A stretch of 64,000 nucleotides of DNA from Denitrovibrio acetiphilus DSM 12809 (GTDB lineage Bacteria > Chrysiogenota > Deferribacteres > Deferribacterales > Geovibrionaceae): the NCBI RefSeq assembly GCF_000025725.1, contig NC_013943.1, positions 186,001 through 250,000 on the forward strand, given 5' to 3'. The notes below the pieces were generated by a model. The model searched no databases. It had not been told where the DNA came from and saw only the letters and a list, made by a program, of their open reading frames with translations. The position numbers and the translations under genes were made by a program. Shown piece after piece: positions 8,794-15,137 of the stretch (position 1 is its first letter; each line of letters opens with the position of its first letter).

Positions 8794-9252
8794 ATGATGA
8801 AACGAATAATAATCTTAACCATGCTGCTGCTTGCAATATCTCTTGTAGCGTTTGCTGTGACTTCTAATAAGCCAGCGAGCCATGATACTTCATGGATGGA
8901 ACGCCACGGTAATGCAAGTAAGATAGATAAGCAGGAATGTTTAGAGTGTCACGTAGAGCAGGTATCCTGCATTCAGTGCCACCAGGACACACAGCCCCGT
9001 AATCACACTGGCGGCTGGGTGAAGAAAGGTCACGGCTTAGAGGCTAGATGGGACAGGAACAGCTGTCAGACCTGCCACCGTGAGGATTCCTGTATCCAGT
9101 GCCATCAGGAGACCCCTCCTGCAAGTCACCGTCCTGGTTGGAGAGATCCGATCAACAGACATTGTGACAGCAGCTGTCACTACCCAGTACAGGAAACTAC
9201 CTGTTTTACTTGTCATAAGAGTGCTCACGCACCTAATCAGTACACTAAGTAG
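8794..9252 (+). CDS. Periplasmic multiheme c-type cytochrome, operon 1
   Basis: 152 residues with an N-terminal signal peptide (hydrophobic 5-22). Covalent haem motifs CXXCH start at 49, 59, 91, 100 and 137. A sixth, CDSSCH at 124-129, is CX3CH, an unusual spacing. Additional histidines (30, 38, 71, 80, 112, 123) can supply distal ligands, so a bis-His hexaheme protein is likely. It begins 10 nt after the barrel and ends 14 nt before the catalytic gene. By analogy with DmsE/MtrA it would carry electrons between the quinol pool's periplasmic carrier and the reductase, possibly inside the barrel (inference). The protein is identical in operons 1 and 2 and differs only by Asn89 to Ser in operons 3 and 4. 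Confidence 0.9.
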   Translation: MMKRIIILTMLLLAISLVAFAVTSNKPASHDTSWMERHGNASKIDKQECLECHVEQVSCIQCHQDTQPRNHTGGWVKKGHGLEARWDRNSCQTCHREDSCIQCHQETPPASHRPGWRDPINRHCDSSCHYPVQETTCFTCHKSAHAPNQYTK

Positions 9253-9266
9253 ATGGAGCGTAAATA

Positions 9267-12185
9267 ATGAGTTTAAAAGATAAATTACTTAAATCCCAAG
9301 AAGTAACCCGTCGTACCTTCCTTAAGGGTGCGAGTGCAGCCGGAGCTGCAGCGGCGCTTTACGGTTGCGGCGGAGGCGGCGGCGGTAAAACTTACATGGA
9401 AGAGGACGACACTCTTGAAGTGCCGGAAATAAAAGGGACAATCATACCCGGTGGTACTCCTCACAACTGTGGTGGACGTTGTCTCAGCAAATACTATGTT
9501 GAAGACGGTGTGGTAAAAAGAATTGTAACAGACGAAAGAGGCGATAAGACTCTTGAGAATGGTGACGATCCTGAATACCGCTCATGCGTCAGATGCCGTT
9601 CAAGAAAGCAGTGGTTCTACCGTAATGACCGTCTTATGTATCCTCTCAAGCAAACTGGTGAAAGAGGAGATATGGACGGATTCGTAAGAATCTCATGGGA
9701 TCAGGCTTTCACAGAAATTGCCGCTAAAATGCAGGATGTTATCGGCAGATACGGCAGTAAAGGTATCCATTCCATTTACTCCTCCGGTGATGCTTCCGGC
9801 TGGGCAAGCAACTCTCTGCACAGACTTCTTGGTCTTACAGGCGGTTACACATATTACTACTCTAACTACAGCTTCCCTGCTCTTGAGCATGTTGCAAGAT
9901 TTGTAGATGGTAGAAATAATGGTTCTCCATATGGAAACGGCAGACAGGATGCTAAAAATGCAGATTATCTTGTTCTGTGGAGTTTCAACCCTAACGAAGT
10001 AGTATTCGGTACTAACACAAACTGGTACCTTCAGCAGATTAAGGAGAGCGGTGTTCCTGTTATTGCTGTGGACACTCGTGTTTCTAAAACTGTTGCTACA
10101 GCAGCGGATGAATATATCAGCATTATGCCTGGTACAGACGCAGCACTTGTAATGGCTATGATGTATCACATTATGAAAGAGCATCCAGATAAAGTGGATT
10201 CTGCTTTTATTCAGAAATACTGCTACGGTTTCTTCGATACCGGTAACACTACACTTCATGCAGACAGTCCGTCAGCTAACTATGATGTGCCGGACGGCGG
10301 TTCACTTTCTGCTTTTATCATGGGTGATGAAAATGATCTTCTTACAGGTTCAGGTTCTATCCTTGCTGGCTTAAATAACAAATTGTCTATCTACCCTGAC
10401 ACAATAGGTTACAACGTAAACGATGACGATGACCTTTTCGGTAAGACAGTAGGCATCTGGGGACAGGAAGCTAAAACACCTGAGTGGGCAGAAGCGATCA
10501 CTGGTGTTCCTGCTGCTAAAATCAAAGAACTTGCACTCCTTTACATGGACAATAAAGTCACAACATGGATAGGTGGTGGTTACCAGAGACACACAGAATC
10601 TGAGCAAGCTGTATGGATGAACAGAATATTCAGTGTTTTCTCTAAAAACTTTGGTGCGGCCGGTCAGAGTTCAGGACGTAATTCTAACAACGTCACAGCA
10701 TCAACACCTGGAACAGGTATGGGCGCAGGCAATGGCGTAAACCTTGAAAGCGAACTTTATTACCCAAAAAGAGTAACATCGGATCTGAAATATGTACATA
10801 CAGTGCAAAGAGCCAACATGCCTGTTTTTGTTATTCCTGATGCACTTGATAATGCGGGAACTGGAAAATCAAAATGGAATGACGGTCAGGTTAAAAAAAT
10901 TCACGAAGGCTTTGGTAAAATTTTCTTCGTGCCTGGCGGTAACATTATGGTTAACCAGTCCGGTGATGTTAACTATAACTATGACATCTTCACTGACAGA
11001 TCAAAGTGCGAGATGATTGTAAATTTTGACCACTTTATGACACCTTCAGCAGCAATTGCCGACTATATCCTTCCGTCAACAATGCAGGGTGAAAAACCAG
11101 GTGCTGTTAATGCGTGGGGTACAGGTGAAGTTTGTATCAGACTTAATAAAGTTAAAGATATTCCTGGCGAAGTTATGTCTGAATACGATATCTGTGCTGG
11201 TATTGCAAGTAAATTCGGGCTTGAGAGTGACTACTATGACGGCTACTCAACAGGGCAGGAAGGTATGGACGAAAGACTTGAAGCAGGATGGGATTCTGCC
11301 AATCTTTCTGCTAAGTATGGTATGACTTACGATGAATGGGTAGAGAAAGGTATTGCGTCACTTCACAGCACATACAACGAAAACCAATATTACATTCACT
11401 TCGAAGATTTCCGCAATGATCCTGTGAGCAATCCGCTTCAAACACCTACAGGTAAAATAGAAGCTTATTGTCAGGCAATGATGGAAGACTATGAAGCGAG
11501 AAATCACTTTAACATTGATGAAGTTACTGCCGATGCCGGTGGAGAAACAGTGCTTTACGGTACAGGAGAAATATATTCTCCACTTGCTAATACAGAAGGT
11601 AAAACTACAGCCAGAAGATTTGTTTACCCTATCCCTATGTATATACCTCTTATGGAAGGTGTACATGCTATTGACTATACAGATCCTGCTAATGAGTATG
11701 CTCACCCGGATCCACTTGGTACAAACGACAAAGGGTACACATATACTCTTCACACATGGCACCTGATGTATCGTTCACACTCAACGCTGAATAACGTTGC
11801 GTATCTGGATGAATGTCAGAAACAAGATATTAACGGTAACCCTGCGTTCCTCGACCCGAACAGAGATTGGTCTGAAGGAGCTTGGGACGATAATGTCTAT
11901 GAGTCTATATGGCTTAACCCTGCAGATGCTAAAGACATCGGCGTTACTCAGGGGGACAGAGTCCTTATCAGTAACGACAGAGGGAAGATGTATGCATCAG
12001 TTGTTTTAACCAACAGAGTACGTCCGAAAATCATTCATATCGGACAAGGGTCATGGTCCAGCAAAAATTCTGATGGCATAGATGTTGGTGGTAATGCAAA
12101 CACAGTAACCACAGCCCGCCCATCAAGGATTTGTAAAGGTATGACTTCAGCCAATGACTGCAAAGTCAAAATTGAAAAAGCGTAG
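9267..12185 (+). CDS. DmsA-like molybdopterin oxidoreductase, catalytic subunit of operon 1
   Basis: 972 residues. A Tat signal (TRRTFLKG, Arg15-Arg16) is followed by LYGC at 31-34 and a glycine run, so it may be a Tat-exported lipoprotein. The N-terminal Fe-S motif is atypical: Cys68-X3-Cys72 and Cys107-X2-Cys110, with Thr where the first canonical Cys is expected. The molybdenum-binding segment GGYTYYYSNYSFPAL aligns with the GSYSTAQI region of E. coli DmsA and gives Ser202 as the probable Mo ligand, which argues against nitrate, arsenate or selenate reductases. Family motifs include MPGTDAALVMAM, KTPEWAEAITGVPAAKI, KSKWNDGQVK, and the C-terminal cofactor domain HLMYRSHSTLNN...GDRVLISNDRGK. 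It probably reduces an S- or N-oxide; the actual substrate is unknown. Confidence 0.9.
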   Translation: MSLKDKLLKSQEVTRRTFLKGASAAGAAAALYGCGGGGGGKTYMEEDDTLEVPEIKGTIIPGGTPHNCGGRCLSKYYVEDGVVKRIVTDERGDKTLENGDDPEYRSCVRCRSRKQWFYRNDRLMYPLKQTGERGDMDGFVRISWDQAFTEIAAKMQDVIGRYGSKGIHSIYSSGDASGWASNSLHRLLGLTGGYTYYYSNYSFPALEHVARFVDGRNNGSPYGNGRQDAKNADYLVLWSFNPNEVVFGTNTNWYLQQIKESGVPVIAVDTRVSKTVATAADEYISIMPGTDAALVMAMMYHIMKEHPDKVDSAFIQKYCYGFFDTGNTTLHADSPSANYDVPDGGSLSAFIMGDENDLLTGSGSILAGLNNKLSIYPDTIGYNVNDDDDLFGKTVGIWGQEAKTPEWAEAITGVPAAKIKELALLYMDNKVTTWIGGGYQRHTESEQAVWMNRIFSVFSKNFGAAGQSSGRNSNNVTASTPGTGMGAGNGVNLESELYYPKRVTSDLKYVHTVQRANMPVFVIPDALDNAGTGKSKWNDGQVKKIHEGFGKIFFVPGGNIMVNQSGDVNYNYDIFTDRSKCEMIVNFDHFMTPSAAIADYILPSTMQGEKPGAVNAWGTGEVCIRLNKVKDIPGEVMSEYDICAGIASKFGLESDYYDGYSTGQEGMDERLEAGWDSANLSAKYGMTYDEWVEKGIASLHSTYNENQYYIHFEDFRNDPVSNPLQTPTGKIEAYCQAMMEDYEARNHFNIDEVTADAGGETVLYGTGEIYSPLANTEGKTTARRFVYPIPMYIPLMEGVHAIDYTDPANEYAHPDPLGTNDKGYTYTLHTWHLMYRSHSTLNNVAYLDECQKQDINGNPAFLDPNRDWSEGAWDDNVYESIWLNPADAKDIGVTQGDRVLISNDRGKMYASVVLTNRVRPKIIHIGQGSWSSKNSDGIDVGGNANTVTTARPSRICKGMTSANDCKVKIEKA

Positions 12186-12857
12186 GGAGGCTCATAATGG
12201 CTCAGATGGCATTTTACTTCGATCAAAATAGATGTATGGGATGTAACGCCTGTACAGTAGCTTGTAAAGACTGGAACGATGTTCAGCCCGGTCAGGCTAG
12301 ATGGAGACGACTCAGCAATGAAGAATCAGGTTCGTTTCCTGATGTGAAAGTGTTCAATCTTGTGCTTTCATGCAACCACTGTGCTAACCCTGCTTGTACA
12401 GCAGCTTGTCCGGTTGGCGCTATATATAAAAGAGAAGAAGACGGTATAGTAATCGTAAACCGTGATCTCTGTCAGAATATCAAAGCCTGTGCCGTAGCGT
12501 GTCCTTATGGTGCGCCTCAGTTCGGTGATGATGACAGTGAACCGGTAGCCGAAGCTTCATGGGCGGTAGCTCACCCGATGCAGAAATGTACTTTCTGCTG
12601 GGACAGACAGGCAGAAGGTCTTGCACCATCCTGTGTAGCTGCATGCCCTCAGCGTGCGCTTGACTTTGGTACAGTAGCTGAAATAACAGCTAAATATCCG
12701 ACAGCAGTGAAAACTGTAGTTGGTATGCCTCAGTCTGACCTTGATTCTAACGGCAACAAGCTCGAATCAGGCGACACTGTTCCGTCCATTTACTTTAAAC
12801 CAAAGGGTTAATCCCTTTTAACTTTGGCGGGGTACATAACGTGTGCCCCGCCTTTTT
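12177..12857 (+). repeat. 3' constant block, copy 1
   Basis: Shared sequence that resumes three codons before the end of the catalytic gene and runs through the Fe-S gene to the terminator. Corresponding copies begin at 18034, 23771 and 29619. Confidence 0.85.
12197..12811 (+). CDS. DmsB-like electron-transfer Fe-S subunit, operon 1
   Basis: 204 residues without signal peptide, like DmsB, which is co-exported with its Tat partner. Four cysteine groups are visible: 13-23 (CMGCNACTVAC), 59-71 (CNHCANPACTAAC), 92-102 and 131-150 (CTFCWDRQAEG...CVAAC). The third group reads CQNIKACAVAC: Ile95 replaces the cysteine equivalent to DmsB Cys102, so this cluster has three Cys ligands and may be [3Fe-4S]. 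It follows the catalytic gene by 11 nt with GGGAGG upstream. It should pass electrons to the molybdenum subunit. No DmsC membrane anchor follows, so the donor is probably the multiheme cytochrome rather than quinol directly. Confidence 0.92.
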   Translation: MAQMAFYFDQNRCMGCNACTVACKDWNDVQPGQARWRRLSNEESGSFPDVKVFNLVLSCNHCANPACTAACPVGAIYKREEDGIVIVNRDLCQNIKACAVACPYGAPQFGDDDSEPVAEASWAVAHPMQKCTFCWDRQAEGLAPSCVAACPQRALDFGTVAEITAKYPTAVKTVVGMPQSDLDSNGNKLESGDTVPSIYFKPKG

Positions 12858-12860
12858 TTT
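12826..12860 (+). terminator. Rho-independent terminator, operon 1
   Basis: GGCGGGG (12826-12832) pairs with CCCCGCC (12846-12852), then a T8 tract. The same hairpin ends all four operons. Confidence 0.9.
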
Positions 12861-12967
12861 AATATTTTCAGGACTTGATACAACCGAAAAGAGAGATATC
12901 TGATTTTACCTTGGTAAATCTATCTTCGTTTGTATCAGTTTCTGAACTATATTTAGAAACCACCGCA

Positions 12968-13065
12968 CTTGCGAAAATACGCAAGACAAGAATGACCAGA
13001 AAGCAGCAGAAGATGGGGGACGGTTCCTTTGTGTAATCCCTGACATATAGGAATCGTTCTGCTGC
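12968..13065 (+). other. Hairpin-rich spacer between operons 1 and 2
   Basis: Contains CTTGCG/CGCAAG (12968-12985) and a larger hairpin with arms GCAGCAGAA (13003-13011) and TTCTGCTGC (13057-13065), with an inner CGGTTCCT/AGGAATCG stem that includes one G-U pair. It lies after the terminator and before the operator at 13115. A further imperfect pair (TGATACAA...TTGTATCA) lies at about 12878-12945. No ORF is seen. Confidence 0.4.
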
Positions 13066-13114
13066 ATTAAATACCCTCCGATTCTCTCAAAAAAATCACT
13101 TTTCTTAAATACTA

Positions 13115-13131
13115 TTTACCATTTCTTTACT
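13115..13131 (+). promoter_or_regulatory. Direct-repeat operator candidate, operon 2
   Basis: TTTACC (13115-13120) and TTTACT (13126-13131), offset 11 bp, followed at the common distance by GTTAGC. Confidence 0.4.
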
Positions 13132-13211
13132 TTCACAGCGTTAGCTTTGACTGAAGCAAAGCGCTGTCCTAATTTTACAAACAGCCTCTGCTTTTATCAC
13201 AAGGAGGGGAA

Positions 13212-14654
13212 ATGAGTCATTCGTTAAGTAAAGCATTTTTCGCAGTATTAATCCTTGCTTTAACAGTATCAGTAGCCTATAGCTTCGAGGACGACAGCTA
13301 CAGCACACCTGATAACTGGAAACAGCACGTGACTGCAGGTCGTATAGTCCAGAGCACCAGCGGTTCAGGACTGACCGATGATACTAGTCTTTACACAACG
13401 CTTACCACCCGTCTGCGTCTCAAGTCTAACGAATATGCTGAGGACAGCGATGTCTATCAGTACATTCGTATGCACACCGATGCAGCAGAAGTAGGTAACG
13501 GTACCGTAAAGCTTTCAATTTTCGGACGAATCACCAGCGATATCAATGGTGATTCTGATGAAGACTGGGGGGATAACGACTACTATGCCCAGCGGGATAT
13601 TCTTGACGCTGACAGCAGCGAAGGAGATCTCGGCGGTCGTCTTTATCAGGGTTATCTCCAGGCAGACGGTGTTATTAAGAACACTAAGATCAGCATTGGA
13701 CGTTTTTACCTTGATCACCTTACTACCTATCAGGTAGACGGTATTGACGCACAGGTAAATGTAACTGATAACTTTTCAGTTTATGCCTTTGGCGGTCTTC
13801 CGGTAAGCTACTTTTATGATCTTGAAGATTCCTATGTAGCAGGAGCAGGCTTCAGCTATAAGTATATGGATAACACTATCTTCAGAGGTGAGTACTCCTA
13901 TGCCGAAGTAGACGACATTGATGACGATCATACTCAGCTTGAGTTTGTTCAGCTTATCCCTAACGGTTCAGTAATGCTCGGTTACGAGCTTCTTAATGAT
14001 GCGGATACTTACAGCGCAGATCTTGATTACCAGATATCCTCCACCGGAACTATCGTTACTCTCGGTTTCGAGAGACTTAATGATGATATAGAAGGTAGCG
14101 ACAGCAACTATCTGGTTAACCCTATCACTTATGCCCTGATGGATCAGAGCAAATACAGCAAATACAAAGCATCCGTGTATCAGCCTTTTATGAAATATTT
14201 CGTAGCAGGTCTGAGCTATGAGGCTAAGTCTGTAGACGGAGATGAGAACTTCGATAACCGTGACTATCAGAAGTACGGAGCTAAGTTCGACATCAACGGT
14301 CTTATCAGTGATGGAACTTACATCTCTCTTAATGCCGATAAGTGGGCAATTTCTGATACGGATTCCACCGACGATAACAACCGCATCATGTACGGTCTTC
14401 AGGTTAGCCAGAAGGTTAATGCGGAGGTTGATGTATGGCTTGGTTCATCTTTCAGCAAATACGAGTATGACTATCTTACCGATACCCGTAAGGATTCAGT
14501 AAGAAGCTACTATGTAGGCGGTCAGTATCAGCCTAGCGAGACCCTCGGAGTTCTTTTAGACGTAAGCCGCGAAGAGACAGAGTTCTACGATGATGTAGAT
14601 GATGATCTCAGCGACAGTTACGTGGTAGAGCTTTGGGCTAACATAGCATTCTAG
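13212..14654 (+). CDS. Outer-membrane beta-barrel protein of reductase operon 2
   Basis: 480 residues, nearly identical to the copy in operon 1. Differences are a few substitutions: KDF to NDY around residue 121, Ile to Leu near 149, Leu to Ile near 179, Ala to Val near 185, and Leu to Val in NGSVMLG. Signal peptide, acidic strand-rich body and terminal Phe are unchanged. From about residue 260 on, the DNA equals copy 1, whereas the first half equals copies 3 and 4. Role as for operon 1: probable outer-membrane housing for the cytochrome (inference). Confidence 0.8.
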   Translation: MSHSLSKAFFAVLILALTVSVAYSFEDDSYSTPDNWKQHVTAGRIVQSTSGSGLTDDTSLYTTLTTRLRLKSNEYAEDSDVYQYIRMHTDAAEVGNGTVKLSIFGRITSDINGDSDEDWGDNDYYAQRDILDADSSEGDLGGRLYQGYLQADGVIKNTKISIGRFYLDHLTTYQVDGIDAQVNVTDNFSVYAFGGLPVSYFYDLEDSYVAGAGFSYKYMDNTIFRGEYSYAEVDDIDDDHTQLEFVQLIPNGSVMLGYELLNDADTYSADLDYQISSTGTIVTLGFERLNDDIEGSDSNYLVNPITYALMDQSKYSKYKASVYQPFMKYFVAGLSYEAKSVDGDENFDNRDYQKYGAKFDINGLISDGTYISLNADKWAISDTDSTDDNNRIMYGLQVSQKVNAEVDVWLGSSFSKYEYDYLTDTRKDSVRSYYVGGQYQPSETLGVLLDVSREETEFYDDVDDDLSDSYVVELWANIAF

Positions 14655-14664
14655 ATAAGGAGAT

Positions 14665-15123
14665 ATGATGAAACGAATAATAATCTTAACCATGCTGCTG
14701 CTTGCAATATCTCTTGTAGCGTTTGCTGTGACTTCTAATAAGCCAGCGAGCCATGATACTTCATGGATGGAACGCCACGGTAATGCAAGTAAGATAGATA
14801 AGCAGGAATGTTTAGAGTGTCACGTAGAGCAGGTATCCTGCATTCAGTGCCACCAGGACACACAGCCCCGTAATCACACTGGCGGCTGGGTGAAGAAAGG
14901 TCACGGCTTAGAGGCTAGATGGGACAGGAACAGCTGTCAGACCTGCCACCGTGAGGATTCCTGTATCCAGTGCCATCAGGAGACCCCTCCTGCAAGTCAC
15001 CGTCCTGGTTGGAGAGATCCGATCAACAGACATTGTGACAGCAGCTGTCACTACCCAGTACAGGAAACTACCTGTTTTACTTGTCATAAGAGTGCTCACG
15101 CACCTAATCAGTACACTAAGTAG
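14665..15123 (+). CDS. Periplasmic multiheme c-type cytochrome, operon 2
   Basis: Protein identical to the operon 1 cytochrome, including the five CXXCH motifs, the CX3CH motif at 124-129 and Asn89. Spacing to barrel (10 nt) and catalytic gene (14 nt) is also the same. Presumed electron carrier to the operon 2 reductase; because the protein is identical, it is interchangeable between operons 1 and 2. Confidence 0.9.
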   Translation: MMKRIIILTMLLLAISLVAFAVTSNKPASHDTSWMERHGNASKIDKQECLECHVEQVSCIQCHQDTQPRNHTGGWVKKGHGLEARWDRNSCQTCHREDSCIQCHQETPPASHRPGWRDPINRHCDSSCHYPVQETTCFTCHKSAHAPNQYTK

Positions 15124-15137
15124 ATGGAGCGTAAATA

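Larger units (their letters stand above)
7327..9435 (+). repeat. 5' constant block, copy 1
   Basis: Near-identical about 2.1-kb sequence present four times (copies begin at 7327, 13198, 19020 and 24786). It runs from the barrel's ribosome-binding site through barrel and cytochrome and stops abruptly after codon 56 of the catalytic gene. Confidence 0.9.

Noticed and set aside
9693-10259. Minus-strand open frame of 188 codons inside the operon 1 catalytic gene, and similar frames in the other copies
   Set aside because: Antisense shadows of well-supported coding sequence, lacking ribosome-binding sites and recognisable features.
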